Shown: positions 26,158-36,521 of the stretch, piece after piece
Layout of the letters: the number at the start of each line of letters is the position of its first letter
Numbering within the stretch: position 1 is the first letter of the stretch
Source of the DNA: Paucibacter sp. Y2R2-4
GTDB taxonomy: Bacteria > Pseudomonadota > Gammaproteobacteria > Burkholderiales > Burkholderiaceae_C
Length of the DNA stretch: 64,000 bases
Assembly: GCF_025717535.1 (NCBI RefSeq)
Contig: NZ_JAJIRO010000005.1
Location: 62,001-126,000 of the forward strand
Direction of reading: 5' to 3'
The notes under the pieces: model-generated
What the model was told of the DNA's origin: nothing
The model's database searches: none
Seen by the model: only the letters and a program-made list of their open reading frames with translations
Program-made: the position numbers and the translations under genes

Positions 26158-27294
26158 CTAAGCCTTCGGGCCGGCATGCAGGGGTAGAGTGAAGTAGAAC
26201 TTGGAGCCCTCGCCCAGCGCACTGTGCAAAGTAATGTTGCCGTCGTGCGCTTCAATGAAGGACTTCACGATGGCCAAGCCCAGTCCAAGGCCTGAGCCGG
26301 CACCGGCCTCGCCGCCGGATTCACCCTTGTCGAAGACCTTTTCAATCATTTCGGCGGCAATGCCCTGGCCGTTGTCGCTGACCCAGCACTCGACGTTTCC
26401 CTGTCCCGCTGCGCCCTGCGCCCCGACAAGTACTTCGCCACCCGGAGAGAATTGAATCGCGTTGCCGATCAGATTTTGAAACACTCTTCTGAGCAATCTG
26501 GCGTCTGCAAACACCACCAGATCGACGGGAACCCGATTGATCAGCTTCGTATTTGATTCGGCAGCTATCGTCTCAAGGTCGTCGAGAAGGGACTCCACCA
26601 GTGGCCACAGGTCAAATCGGCGTCGCTCGACCTTGACGCCGATGACCTCGAGCAAATTCGTGTTTTCTTCGAGCACTCGGCCAATCAAGTCCTGGAGTTG
26701 CTGAACGTTACGGCGCAGCGATTGCAAGATACGTTGGGAATCAGGGCCGAGGACTTGCCCGGACAGACTCTTCTCGAGCGACCGACCCGTCAGCGAGATC
26801 GCAAACAGCGGCGTTCGCAGATCGTGCGCCACGAACGAGAGGTACTCCTCCCTGCGCTGCTTTACCTCAAGTGCTTGCTGGGAAGCATACGTCTGCACCG
26901 CTTGGCCGATCGCGTTGTCGAAGATGCGATTGATCACATGAAACGGCCTGCCTTGAAGCGTTAAACCGTGCTCGGTCGCCAGATCGTGGATGCATCCGCG
27001 CATGATGTTGTACTCCGCCACCACCTCCTCGATATCGAAGTCATCCTTCAACCGCTGCAGCCCGTGGGCCGCGGGACTGGCTTCGGCGAGCGCCTCGGGG
27101 ATGGTCTGTCGGGGATTGGTTTCAAGCGCTTCCGCCAACTCTTTGAGCAAATCCGGGATGTGGTCATTGAGCGTCGGTGTGTCGAGATGAATCGCCGAAG
27201 GGAGATTCCTCACCTGCGTTCGCCAAGAAAGCAAGAGCACCTCGCCGTGCTCTCTGACCAGATTGGCCAGCAGTTGCAAACTACTCACTGTCAT
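26158..27294 (-). CDS. Sensor histidine kinase with RsbRD N-terminal domain
   Basis: 378 residues from the ATG at 27294 (TTG at 27324 is an alternative). Residues about 1-140 are an RsbRD-type helical sensor domain, as in stressosome proteins. HisKA has its phosphorylated histidine in SFVAHDLRTPL. HATPase boxes follow: N box NLIGNAIQFSP, G1 DNGQGI, G2 GSGLGLGLAIV. No transmembrane helix, so it is a soluble sensor. No response regulator is adjacent, so its partner is unknown. It is convergent with the cyclase at 25246. Confidence 0.9.
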   Translation of the reverse strand: MTVSSLQLLANLVREHGEVLLLSWRTQVRNLPSAIHLDTPTLNDHIPDLLKELAEALETNPRQTIPEALAEASPAAHGLQRLKDDFDIEEVVAEYNIMRGCIHDLATEHGLTLQGRPFHVINRIFDNAIGQAVQTYASQQALEVKQRREEYLSFVAHDLRTPLFAISLTGRSLEKSLSGQVLGPDSQRILQSLRRNVQQLQDLIGRVLEENTNLLEVIGVKVERRRFDLWPLVESLLDDLETIAAESNTKLINRVPVDLVVFADARLLRRVFQNLIGNAIQFSPGGEVLVGAQGAAGQGNVECWVSDNGQGIAAEMIEKVFDKGESGGEAGAGSGLGLGLAIVKSFIEAHDGNITLHSALGEGSKFYFTLPLHAGPKA

Positions 27295-27697
27295 TTGGAA
27301 TTGCTCATCGTTTGTCGGCCACAAGACTGCTTACTTTGCGGAAGGGGACGCCAGGTTGGCGGGTTAGCAGGGGCGGATCGAACATGGCGGTCTGCGGAGC
27401 GCTGGACGGTAGCGTGACGGCCCCGCCGTGTTTCAACCATCTGACAAGGCATCATGATGCGCCATTAGTTTGCCGGCTGATCTTGTCGACAAGGTAGGCC
27501 GCACCTCTGCCCCTTGGCCTGCAGCCAAGTGCGGTACTTGAAGGTGGAAGCGAGTTGGGCATGCCTGACCGACAGCGCAGGCGGTCATATCTAGAAAGTC
27601 CACTGCACAACGCGCTATGGCGCCGGCTGCTTGCGCTGGCCAGTCGACCTATATCGCTTGGGGCCGAAGCGCCGAGTCCTCTCGGCGTAGGTACGCT
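27295..27697. other. Intergenic region before the esterase gene
   Basis: No gene, tRNA or clear hairpin recognised. Confidence 0.45.
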
Positions 27698-28873
27698 TCA
27701 TGCCAATCTGGTCCCGGCTAGATTCAAAAAGAAGCGCACCATTTCCGCCGAAGCGTCGGGGCCGGCGACGTCGGTGTAGGAGCCACTTGCATGGCCACCC
27801 GACCACGCATGGCCCGCGCCGTGCAGAGTCCAGTTTTCTATTCGCGCCTGCCCGAGGGCGTCGGTGTGAATCTCCCGGCTGAAGCGACGGCCGCCTTCTG
27901 CAACGCCGAAACGGGTGCCGACATGCAAGGCATCCTGACTTGGCTCTGAGCCATAAGCGTCACGGGCCTGCTGGACGATCACATGGCTATTGGACTGCTG
28001 CACGGTATGGTCTCTATCTCCGTGGAAAACGATGATAGGCACGGACTGCGTGGCGCTGCGGCTCATATTTACGGGAGCCTGACCCAAACTGTGAAGGCCA
28101 GCGATGCCGCCGCGCCCCCCTTTCATGGCTACCATAGCCGACGGGATATCGTGTGCACTGCCGTAAGGCAGGCCCGAATGAGAGCCAATCCCGGCAAACA
28201 AATCCGGATAAGTTTCGCCCAGCACGACCGCCATTGCCGCACCGGCCGACAGGCCGGCCACAAAGATGCGCAGTGGGTCGACGCCATTCTCGCTCGCAAC
28301 CTTGCTGGTGATGCCGGCAATCAGCGAAGGTTCGCCGTCGCCGCGCAATTGGTCTTGAGGCTGGAACCAGTTCCAGCATTTGGACGTATTCGCGTGTGCA
28401 GCCTGTTCGGGGTAAAGGACAAGAAAGCCATGGGTATCGGCTAGGCGGTTCATCTGGGTACCAGCTGCGAAATCGTCGGCCGTCTGTGTGCAGCCATGCA
28501 GCATGACGACCATTGCGCGCGGTGTCGCTGACGCTGCCTTTGGCATATAAACCTTGTATGCGCGGCTGCCAGCCGCGTTGCTGAATTGATGAGTTTCGAA
28601 GCTGCCTGGCTTGAGCGCCTGTTCGCTCGATGCGGGATTGCGCAGCCTCCCTCGTTCAACTTCAACTTCAACGTCAACGGAAGCGGAAGCGGAAGCGGCC
28701 GAGTGAGAGTCCGACGTCCTCCCAGAGGCTAGGGCCCGCCTGATGGTTTCGGTGACGTGGCGCATCGGGCCGACGGAAGTGTTCAGCCCAGCGCGGGTCA
28801 GCGCCCGCTCAATCGTGGCATTGATGGCGTCGGCGTTGAACGCCTTCGTTCTTGCGGAGAAAAGGGATTTCAT
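27698..28873 (-). CDS. PHA-depolymerase-like esterase (LpqC/PhaZ type)
   Basis: 391 residues from the ATG at 28873, preceded by AGGAAC. An alpha/beta hydrolase: oxyanion region MVVMLHGCTQTADDF, lipase box GLSAGAAM, acid region VFHGDRDHTV and histidine in GAGHAWSGG. This is the pattern of short-chain polyhydroxyalkanoate depolymerases and related feruloyl/acetyl esterases. There is no classical signal peptide; the N-terminal 110 residues are helical and Ala/Ser-rich, as in intracellular or granule-associated members. Substrate not certain. Confidence 0.85.
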   Translation of the reverse strand: MKSLFSARTKAFNADAINATIERALTRAGLNTSVGPMRHVTETIRRALASGRTSDSHSAASASASVDVEVEVERGRLRNPASSEQALKPGSFETHQFSNAAGSRAYKVYMPKAASATPRAMVVMLHGCTQTADDFAAGTQMNRLADTHGFLVLYPEQAAHANTSKCWNWFQPQDQLRGDGEPSLIAGITSKVASENGVDPLRIFVAGLSAGAAMAVVLGETYPDLFAGIGSHSGLPYGSAHDIPSAMVAMKGGRGGIAGLHSLGQAPVNMSRSATQSVPIIVFHGDRDHTVQQSNSHVIVQQARDAYGSEPSQDALHVGTRFGVAEGGRRFSREIHTDALGQARIENWTLHGAGHAWSGGHASGSYTDVAGPDASAEMVRFFLNLAGTRLA

Positions 28874-29245
28874 GCGGGTTCCTGTTAGAGATGATGCGGC
28901 AGGCCCATGTCTAGGGCCGGACAAGCTTGATCTCTGATGGTCGCCGACCTAGTCCAAGAACGCAGCCGGCCGATAGCGCAGCCGTGTGAAGGACATGTCC
29001 GACAAAGCAACGGCTTCTTGGCTGCTGCACCCGAAGCTCTTGCGCGGGTAGCCTTTGCTGCTCAAGTAAGCAGAGGTCGAAATGGGCGAGAAAAAGCAAG
29101 AAACATCACAGCGCGCGCCTACAACGCGTCGGGCTCGATGGACTAAGCGGTGGGCCGCACTGCGCTCAGCGTACCGGTCTTCGACGAGTCCAAGCAGCGG
29201 CGCCGTGCCAGCCCTGTATGGCACGCTGGTCAACGGCACCACGCC
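28874..29245. other. Intergenic region between esterase and BrkB remnant
   Basis: No gene recognised on either strand. Confidence 0.4.
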
Positions 29246-29626
29246 ATGAAGCCAGCGCAGCTCTGGCAGCTCTGGCAGCTATGCAAACAAGCTAGTACCG
29301 CTTGGCTTGATGATTATGCGCCGAGCATGGGCGCGGCTTCGGCCTACTACACGATGTTCTCGATTGCACCGTTTTTGCTGATCGCAATTTCGGTAGCCGG
29401 CTTGGTGTTCGGACGCGAAGCAGCTAGCGGTGAAGTGCTGATGCAGCTGCGCAGCTTGATGGGTGAGAGCGGCGCGCTGGCTGTACAAGCGATGCTGGAA
29501 AGTGCCGCCCGGCCGGCTGAAAGCTGGACCGCTGCGCTGATCGGTGGTGCCTTGTTGCTGTTGGGGGCCACGACGGTATTCGGCGAACTACAGGACGCGC
29601 TGGATCGTATATGGCGGGCGCAGTGA
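29246..29626 (+). pseudogene. Truncated YihY/BrkB-family membrane protein
   Basis: 126 codons. The start matches the family: ASAYYTMFSIAPFLLIAISV for helix 1 and TAALIGGALLLLGATTVFGE before ELQDALDRIWRAQ. Full-length proteins have about 280-420 residues and five or six helices; here the frame stops after the WRA motif. The 100 bp before the catalase do not continue the family clearly, so the 3' part appears deleted. Probably non-functional. Confidence 0.7.
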
Positions 29627-29727
29627 TTGGCCCCCTCCCAGCCTGGCCCAAGAGCACATAGATCGCCTTCTTGCCTACTCCTGCGGCTCAGCAAGCGCAG
29701 CCTCCTCGTTCTCGAATCACTGATTGA

Positions 29728-32157
29728 GTGCCCACCATGCCCAAGACGCCCAAACTTGCTGCTGCCCCCCCCGCCTTAGCCTCTTCGGCGGCGCCCGCCA
29801 CCTTCCCGGTGCGAAAAAAGCGGCCGCTAGCTGCGTTGTCGCCAGACCCGATAGCCCAGCAACTGGCGCAAACCCAGACTCTTGTCGCCGGCATGCCCTT
29901 CAACCCGAATAAGGCCGCCGAACACGGCTTCGAGCGAGGTTTGATGCCGCCGGCGGGTGCAACGGCCGAGCCGGCATCTCGCATGCCCGCGGCCAGCACC
30001 TTGAGCGAAGCCAATAGGAACGCCAAGTTGGGCGGGATAGCTCCCGAGGGGCGCAACGCGGCAACCGGCTCACTTGACCGTGTGCGGGTGGACTCTGCAG
30101 GCCAGCTCTTGACGACCAATCAAGGCGTGGCCGTGGCCAACAACCAGAACTCGCTCAAATCCGGCACCCGCGGCTCGGTGCTGCTGGAGGACTTCATCCT
30201 GCGCGAGAAGATCACCCATTTCGACCATGAGCGTATTCCAGAGCGCATCGTCCACGCACGTGGCTCGGCCGCTCATGGCTTTTTCGAATGCTTCGAGCCG
30301 CTGTCCGCGCTGACCGAGGCGGCGCCGTTCCAGCAGGCGGGTAAGGTCACGCCGGTGTTTGTGCGTTTCTCGACCGTGGCCGGCGAGCGCGGCTCCAAAG
30401 ACACTGCCCGCGACGTGCGGGGCTTTGCCGTCAAGTTCTATACCGACGAAGGCAATTGGGATCTGGTTGGCAACAATATGCCGGTGTTCTTCATCCAGGA
30501 TGCGATGAAGTTCCCCGACCTGGTCCATGCGGTCAAGCCCGAGCCCCATAACCAGATGCCGCAGGCAGCCAGCGCCCATGACACTTTTTGGGATTTCGTC
30601 TCGTTGATGCCCGAGTCCACCCATATGCTGATGTGGGTGATGAGCGACCGGGCGCTGCCGCGCAGCTACGCCACCATGCAGGGCTTCGGCGTGCACAGCT
30701 ACCGGCTGGTCAACGCCGCCGGCGAATCGGTGTTCGTGAAGTTCCACTGGACGCCTAAATACGGGACGCACTCCCTGGTATGGGACGAAGCGGTCAAGAT
30801 CTCCGGCGCCGACCCCGACTACCACCGTCGCGACTTGTGGGAGCGCATCGAAAGCGGTGCCTACCCCGAGTGGGAGTTGGGCGTGCAGACCTTCACCGAG
30901 GCGCAAGCCGAGCAATTCAGCTTCGACATCCTCGACGCGACCAAGCTGGTGCCTGAGGAACTGGTGCCTGTGCGCTCTATCGGCCGCATGGTGCTAAACC
31001 GCAACCCGGATAACTTTTTTGCCGAGACCGAGCAGGTCGCTTTTTGCACCGCCAACATCATCCCTGGACTTGACTTCTCCAACGACCCGCTGCTGGCCGG
31101 CCGCATCCATTCCTATGTCGACACGCAGATCAGCCGGCTCGGTGGCCCGAACTTTCATGAGCTGCCGATCAACGCGCCGCTGGTGCCGGTGCATAACAAC
31201 CAGCGCGACGGCATGCACCGCCAGGCCATACCGCGAGGCCGAGTCTCATACGAACCCAATTCTCTGGGCGGCGGCTGCCCCTTTCAGGCCGGTGCGGTAC
31301 AGGGCTTCAACTCAGTCGCAACCAAGCTGCAGGCCCGCGATGAGCAGGGCAAGGTGCGTGCAAAACCACTGCTGTTTGCCGAGCATTACAACCAGGCCCG
31401 CTTGTTCTTCGAGAGTCAGTCTTCTGTTGAGCAGACGCACATTGCAGCGGCGTTTCGCTTCGAGCTAAGCAAAGTGACCGTGCCGGCGATCCGGCAGCGA
31501 GTGGTGTCAATGCTGAGGAATGTCTCCGAAGCTTTGGCCGCTGAGGTCGCCGAGGGGCTCAATATGAGGCCGCTGCCCGCAGCGATGCCGCTGGCAATCG
31601 AAACACCGATACCGCCCGAAGTCAGCCATTCGCCGGCGCTCTCACTGATGGCTAGGCCAGGAGACGGCTCGATCAAGGGTCGCAAGATCGCCATCTTGCT
31701 GGCCGACGGCGTCGTCGGGCAAAGCGCCGCAGGGGTGCACGCCGCCTTGCTGGCAGCCGGCGCGACGCCGAAGTTCCTGGCACCGCGCATCGGGCCGGTG
31801 ACGACGAAAGACGGCTTGGACTTGGCAGCGCAAGCGTCGCTGGAGAGCGAGCCTGGTTTCTTGTTCGACGCGCTGGTCTTGCCTGATGGCGAGGCAGCGG
31901 TGGCCGCCTTAGCCGCCGACGTCCATACCTTCGAGTTCATCAAGGATCAGTACCGCCACGGCAAGACCATGCTGGTGCTGGGCCTGGGCCGTGAACTTCT
32001 AGACCTTGCGGGCGTACCGCTTGCCCTTCCGAATGGCGATGTCGACCCCGGGCTGCTGCTGGCGGAAGAGATGAGCGACGACGCCAGCGCCGCCTTTATC
32101 AGCGCCATCGCCCTGCACCGCCATCCCGAGCGCGAGACCGCCGCGCATCGGCCTTGA
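29728..32157 (+). CDS. katE: Large-subunit (clade 2) catalase, HPII/KatE type
   Basis: 809 residues from GTG (ATG at 29737 is equally possible). It disproportionates hydrogen peroxide. The haem pocket shows distal H176 (RIVHARGS), N249 ([10 protein letters not shown]) and proximal tyrosine Y463 ([10 protein letters not shown]), spaced as H128, N201 and Y415 of E. coli HPII. The C-terminal 150 residues form the DJ-1/GATase-like domain typical of clade 2 ([14 protein letters not shown]). The position equal to HPII H392, which is crosslinked to Y415, is Cys440 ([10 protein letters not shown]), so that crosslink cannot form. The 135-residue N-terminal arm is rich in Ala and Pro. The neighbours suggest a stress block. 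Confidence 0.95.
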   Translation: MPTMPKTPKLAAAPPALASSAAPATFPVRKKRPLAALSPDPIAQQLAQTQTLVAGMPFNPNKAAEHGFERGLMPPAGATAEPASRMPAASTLSEANRNAKLGGIAPEGRNAATGSLDRVRVDSAGQLLTTNQGVAVANNQNSLKSGTRGSVLLEDFILREKITHFDHERIPERIVHARGSAAHGFFECFEPLSALTEAAPFQQAGKVTPVFVRFSTVAGERGSKDTARDVRGFAVKFYTDEGNWDLVGNNMPVFFIQDAMKFPDLVHAVKPEPHNQMPQAASAHDTFWDFVSLMPESTHMLMWVMSDRALPRSYATMQGFGVHSYRLVNAAGESVFVKFHWTPKYGTHSLVWDEAVKISGADPDYHRRDLWERIESGAYPEWELGVQTFTEAQAEQFSFDILDATKLVPEELVPVRSIGRMVLNRNPDNFFAETEQVAFCTANIIPGLDFSNDPLLAGRIHSYVDTQISRLGGPNFHELPINAPLVPVHNNQRDGMHRQAIPRGRVSYEPNSLGGGCPFQAGAVQGFNSVATKLQARDEQGKVRAKPLLFAEHYNQARLFFESQSSVEQTHIAAAFRFELSKVTVPAIRQRVVSMLRNVSEALAAEVAEGLNMRPLPAAMPLAIETPIPPEVSHSPALSLMARPGDGSIKGRKIAILLADGVVGQSAAGVHAALLAAGATPKFLAPRIGPVTTKDGLDLAAQASLESEPGFLFDALVLPDGEAAVAALAADVHTFEFIKDQYRHGKTMLVLGLGRELLDLAGVPLALPNGDVDPGLLLAEEMSDDASAAFISAIALHRHPERETAAHRP

Positions 32158-32417
32158 GTTTCAAACGTTCCTCGACATCAGTCCTGGCCAGGCTTGCGAC
32201 ACGAGTTGGATTTGGGGTCTTTGATGCACTCATTTTGGCCGTTGCATCAAGCGAACTGCCACAACTCCTAGACAGAGTTGAACGCACTGACATCCTCGCT
32301 TTCAACGTGCGCTAACGCACAGACCCCCGTGCGTTAGCCGCATAAATTGGGGCATTTCTTTCAATCGCCTGGCCTCATTTCTTCTTGGCCACGCAAGCAC
32401 ATTTCACAGGAGTTCTG

Positions 32418-33356
32418 ATGGCCTATTCCGCGTCCACAGTTGATGACATGGTCCGCTCGCGAGGCAATCTCAAACCCGCTTTCGCCGAGCAAGCAAGTAC
32501 CCCAAAAGCGGAAGCCAGCAGCGCCGTCTCATGGGCAGCAATTGTTGCAGGAGCGGCTGCGGCGGCATCGCTGTCGTTGATTCTGCTGATTTTGGGCGTC
32601 GGACTGGGACTCTCGTCGGTGTCGCCCTGGGCCCGCAACGGTGTCAGCGCGGCTACTTTCGGCGCCTCCACCATTGTGTGGCTGACCGTGACACAGCTGC
32701 TGGCATCGGCCATGGGTGGCTATCTGGCCGGCCGCTTGCGCACCAAGTGGACCGAGGTGCATACCAATGAGGTGTATTTCCGCGACACCGCGCATGGCTT
32801 TCTGTCCTGGGCCCTGGCCTCACTAGCCACGGCAGTGCTCTTGACGTCGGTCATTGGTTCCATCGTCGGCGGCGGCGTGCAGGCGGGTGCCACTATCGCC
32901 AGCGGTGCGACTGGAGCCACAAAAATGGTGCTCGGCAACCTTGAGGGCAGCACCGAGGGCGGCACCACAGGCTACTTTGTCGACTCGCTGTTCCGTCGCG
33001 ATGCGGCCGTGGATGCCAGCCTCAGTTCCTCCGTCGCGGTGACGATGGAAGTCGGTCGAATCTTTGCCTCTGCCGGTCGATCCGAGGCGCTGCCGCCCGA
33101 AGATCTGCGCTATGTTGGCCAAGTCGTGGCCCTGCGCACGGGCTTGTCGCAGCCTGAAGCTGAAAAACGGGTTGCTGCGGTCTACGCAAAAGCGCAGGCC
33201 AAGGCACGCGAGGCCGAAATTGCTGCACGTGAATCGGCAGACCAGGCGCGCAAGGCGTCCGCCTATAGCGCGCTGTGGTTGTTCATTTCCTTGCTGGTTG
33301 GCGCCTTTGTTGCCAGCTTGGCCGCCACTTATGGCGGCCGTCTGCGCGATGCTTGA
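32418..33356 (+). CDS. Conserved integral membrane protein, stress-associated context
   Basis: 312 residues from the ATG at 32418 (CAGGAG upstream). Hydrophobic segments: WAAIVAGAAAAASLSLILLI, IVWLTVTQLLASAMGGYLAG, WALASLATAVLLTSVIGSIV and a C-terminal ALWLFISLLVGAFVASLAAT. Between the last two is a long, charged, helical cytoplasmic or periplasmic part. The family is not known to me by function. It sits between catalase and hemerythrin genes and probably shares a transcript with the small peptide behind it. Confidence 0.75.
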   Translation: MAYSASTVDDMVRSRGNLKPAFAEQASTPKAEASSAVSWAAIVAGAAAAASLSLILLILGVGLGLSSVSPWARNGVSAATFGASTIVWLTVTQLLASAMGGYLAGRLRTKWTEVHTNEVYFRDTAHGFLSWALASLATAVLLTSVIGSIVGGGVQAGATIASGATGATKMVLGNLEGSTEGGTTGYFVDSLFRRDAAVDASLSSSVAVTMEVGRIFASAGRSEALPPEDLRYVGQVVALRTGLSQPEAEKRVAAVYAKAQAKAREAEIAARESADQARKASAYSALWLFISLLVGAFVASLAATYGGRLRDA

Positions 33357-33391
33357 TTCACCCCCTCCCATTCACTATCAAGAAGCCCACC

Positions 33392-33466
33392 ATGCGTTCA
33401 ATTCTGTTGCTGTTTTTAGGCATTCCCATTCCGATCATTATCTTGATTGCGTTGTTCGTGCACTGA
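33392..33466 (+). CDS. 24-residue hydrophobic small protein
   Basis: Complete frame MRSILLLFLGIPIPIIILI plus ALFVH, one predicted transmembrane helix with a central Pro-Ile-Pro kink. It lies 35 bp after the membrane protein gene and 41 bp before the hemerythrin gene, on the same strand. Nearly every residue is hydrophobic and the frame fills a gap that would otherwise be empty in a tight operon. It is too short for most gene callers. It may be an accessory of the membrane protein before it (inference). Confidence 0.55.
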   Translation: MRSILLLFLGIPIPIIILIALFVH

Positions 33467-33507
33467 AGGCCCCTGTTTTCTCATTGCCCACTGTTGAAGG
33501 AACTCCA

Positions 33508-34023
33508 ATGACCCAGACCAAAGCTGACATCAAGGCCGACACCAAAGTCGGCGCGAAACCCGGCAGCAAAACCTCAGCCGCCAAGCCCGACGCCATTGCC
33601 CTGCTGAAGGCCGACCACGAAGCCGTCAGCCAGCTCTTTGCCGAGTATGAAAATACCCGTGCAGTCAAAGCGAAAAAGGCATTGGTAGCCGAAATTTGTA
33701 TCGCACTCAGCGTGCATGCGCAGATCGAGGAAGAGATCTTCTATCCCGAGTTCAAAGCGGCGCTGAAGGACAATTTTCTGGTGCCCGAGGCGACGGTTGA
33801 ACATGCCGGTGTGAAAGGCCTGATTGCAGAACTCCGAGGTGCCGAACCCAATGGTGAGATGTACGGCGCCAAGGTGAAGGTGCTGTCTGAGTACGTGAAG
33901 CATCACGTCAAGGAAGAGCAGAACGAGATGTTTCCCAAGGCCAAGGCATCGTCGCTCGACATGGCTGAACTCGGCGCACGCATGGCGGCGCGTAAGGTTG
34001 ACCTGTTGGCGCAGAACGTCTAA
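33508..34023 (+). CDS. Hemerythrin HHE domain protein
   Basis: 171 residues from the ATG at 33508, preceded by GAAGGAA. After a Lys/Ala-rich N-terminal tail, residues about 35-160 give the HHE repeats: LLKADHEAVSQLF, HAQIEEEIFYPEF, VEHAGVKGLIAEL and HHVKEEQNEMFPKAK. The His and Glu residues would hold a di-iron centre for oxygen, nitric oxide or iron handling. It is the last gene of the catalase-membrane protein-peptide block and supports a role in oxidative stress. Confidence 0.88.
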   Translation: MTQTKADIKADTKVGAKPGSKTSAAKPDAIALLKADHEAVSQLFAEYENTRAVKAKKALVAEICIALSVHAQIEEEIFYPEFKAALKDNFLVPEATVEHAGVKGLIAELRGAEPNGEMYGAKVKVLSEYVKHHVKEEQNEMFPKAKASSLDMAELGARMAARKVDLLAQNV

Positions 34024-34094
34024 ATCGGAGTGAGCCTTTTCAGTGTCAGCACTTATTTGTTGGCAGCTATCGAGTAGGCCAGTCGCTCTTGCCT

Positions 34095-36521
34095 CTAGCG
34101 AGAGCCGAGCCAAGCTAAAAAGTCTGGCGCGCTCATGGCCCGTCCATACAACCATCCTTGTGCTTCTTGCACGCCAATTTGCGTAAGGCAATCCTGTTGC
34201 GGACGGTCTTCCACACCTTCTGCGATGAGTTCTAGGCCCAACGCATCCGCCATCGCGGCAATGGCGCGCACGATGGCCTGATCCGACGGATTTCCCACCA
34301 CATCGCGCACGAAGGCACGGTCCACTTTGAGCCGGTGCAAGGGCAGTAGCTTGAGCATGGACAGAGAAGAGTACCCCGTACCGAAGTCATCCAATGCAAT
34401 CTTCACCCCGAGCTCGGCAATGCGGCCGAGCCGATGCTCCACATGGGGTACACGTTGCAGCGCAGTTTCTGTCACTTCGATTTCGAGGTCTTTGGGATCC
34501 ATGCCCGTCGCCTTGAGTTCACGCACCAAGTCCTCGGCAAACTGGTCGTCCTGCAATTGCAGGGCCGACACGTTCACCGCAAGTCGCCCCTGCACGAACC
34601 CGTCGCGCTGCCACTGTGTCCAGGTGATCAGGGCTTGTCGTAGTACCCAACGACCCAACGGTTGAATCAGCCCACACTCTTCCGCTACGGGAATGAATCG
34701 ATCTGGGCCAATCGATCCCAACTTCCCTGAGTGCCAACGAAGCAGTGCTTCAGCGCCGACTAAGGAAAGACCGTCAATGCTCACCTGTGGTTGCCAATGA
34801 ACGGACAGCTCTCCATTCTCCATCGCCAGCAATAGGCCTTGTTCAATCGCCAAGCGCTCATTGGCCACTTCTGCCATTTTGGGATGGTAGCGAGCGTAGC
34901 GATTGCGGCCTGCTTCTTTGGCAGCGTACATAGCGATATCGGCCGCCCGAAGCAAAGCGTCAGGTGTGGAGCCGTCGCTCGGGTGAAATGCGATGCCGAT
35001 GCTGGCTGACACCTGTACTGACGAGCCTGCTGCGAGATCAAATGGCTGCCGCACCACTTCCAACAAGCGCTTCGCCATGACGTTCACATCCGAGTCTCGC
35101 CCGGATCGAATCAGCATCAAGAACTCATCGCCGCCCAATCTGATTGCTTGATCGCCAAGCCGCAGCACGCGGCGAAATCGATCGGCTATGGCGATCAGCA
35201 GGGCATCACCCTTGTCGTGACCCAAGCTGTCGTTGATAACCTTGAACCCGTCCAAGTCCAGGAACATCAATGCAACAGTGTTGTCGCCTGATTGGGGTGG
35301 AGGCAATGCACTCAGGAGGTCGCGCAGTTGGTTGCGATTGCCAAGCCCTGTCAGTGGATCGTGATACGCCAAATGCTGAATCCTATTTTCTGCATCCCTC
35401 AATGCAGAAATGTCGGTGAAGGTCAGGACGCGGTTCGTGATTGAGCCCGAATCGTCACGAACTGGTGCCACATGTTCCCACGCTGGAAAAGTGCTTCCGT
35501 CGTGACGCAAGCACACCACCTCGGCATGCCCGAGAACATCAACAGGGGTGGTATCCAACAGTTCGCGGTCGCTCCCGCGGCGCGCGTGCAAAAATTCGTT
35601 CGGATGACGCCCTCGAATGTCTGCCGTAGGCCAACCCGTCAGCTTGACAAACGCCGGATTGGCCGTCATGACTCGCCCTTGCGTATCCAGTATCAAGATG
35701 GCGTCGGCAGCCGACTCGAACACAACAGTGGCCTGCCGTGCAGACTCCTCTTGCTCTATCTGCCGCGTGACGTCGCGACAGATGCCGACCACCGCGAATT
35801 CGTTGGCAACATAGCTCGCATGCACCTCTAACCAACGGTCGGGAAGTTCGGTACCTGGTGAGCGCCAACGCGCAACGATGTGAAGGTCACCGCCGTGGTC
35901 TAGCAAACGCTGCACTTTGGCTTGGGCGTCTTCGCTGAGATGCAAGAGGAACTCCCCCACGGGAATACGCAGGCCTCGCACTGAGCCGTCGGCAACAGGT
36001 GGGAAGTGCCCATCGATCTCAACTAGGTCCACACCGTCATTCAGGGTGAGCACGCCCATCTTCGCTGCATCCAAGGCAAGCCTCAGGCGCCTCTCGGCCT
36101 GAATGCGTGCGCGAGAGGCCCGCACGCGGGCCAAGGCCATTTGAACCGTGGCATTGAGCTCACGTTGCCTGACAGGCTTAACCAAATAGCCATAGGGGGC
36201 GACTTGTTCAGCCCGGCGCAAGATATCGCTGTCCGCATAGGCGGTAAGGAAGACGATGGGAACGTCAGCGAAGCGGGCGATCTCTTGGGCGGCCAGAATG
36301 CCGTCGCCGCCTTTTCCCAGGTTGATGTCCATTAGGATCAGATCGGGCCGGTAAGACATGGTCAGAACCACGGCCTCGTCCTGTGTGGATGCTGTTCCGA
36401 CCACGTGGAATCCCAGTGATTCCAAGGTCAACTTCATGTCCAGGGCTACGATGCGCTCGTCTTCCACGACAAGTAAGGTGGTTGCCGTGGTGTGGGCAAA
36501 GGTAGCGGATGTCGTGTTCAT
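34095..36521 (-). CDS. Response regulator REC-PAS-PAS-GGDEF-EAL
   Basis: 808 residues. REC domain with phospho-acceptor D65 (LILMDINLG), two PAS domains (about 145-265 and 270-385), GGDEF with an intact motif (RLGGDEF) and EAL with EALLRW and DDFGTGYSS. The cyclase site looks intact but the RxxD inhibitory site is not evident (RLGDQAIRLGGDEF). Both domains may be active or GGDEF may regulate EAL; sequence cannot decide. Its start overlaps the upstream kinase gene by 4 nt, so the pair forms one two-component system controlling c-di-GMP. Confidence 0.92.
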   Translation of the reverse strand: MNTTSATFAHTTATTLLVVEDERIVALDMKLTLESLGFHVVGTASTQDEAVVLTMSYRPDLILMDINLGKGGDGILAAQEIARFADVPIVFLTAYADSDILRRAEQVAPYGYLVKPVRQRELNATVQMALARVRASRARIQAERRLRLALDAAKMGVLTLNDGVDLVEIDGHFPPVADGSVRGLRIPVGEFLLHLSEDAQAKVQRLLDHGGDLHIVARWRSPGTELPDRWLEVHASYVANEFAVVGICRDVTRQIEQEESARQATVVFESAADAILILDTQGRVMTANPAFVKLTGWPTADIRGRHPNEFLHARRGSDRELLDTTPVDVLGHAEVVCLRHDGSTFPAWEHVAPVRDDSGSITNRVLTFTDISALRDAENRIQHLAYHDPLTGLGNRNQLRDLLSALPPPQSGDNTVALMFLDLDGFKVINDSLGHDKGDALLIAIADRFRRVLRLGDQAIRLGGDEFLMLIRSGRDSDVNVMAKRLLEVVRQPFDLAAGSSVQVSASIGIAFHPSDGSTPDALLRAADIAMYAAKEAGRNRYARYHPKMAEVANERLAIEQGLLLAMENGELSVHWQPQVSIDGLSLVGAEALLRWHSGKLGSIGPDRFIPVAEECGLIQPLGRWVLRQALITWTQWQRDGFVQGRLAVNVSALQLQDDQFAEDLVRELKATGMDPKDLEIEVTETALQRVPHVEHRLGRIAELGVKIALDDFGTGYSSLSMLKLLPLHRLKVDRAFVRDVVGNPSDQAIVRAIAAMADALGLELIAEGVEDRPQQDCLTQIGVQEAQGWLYGRAMSAPDFLAWLGSR

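Noticed and set aside
32099-32305. 68-codon minus-strand frame at the catalase end
   Set aside because: Overlaps the catalase C-terminus and has no family.
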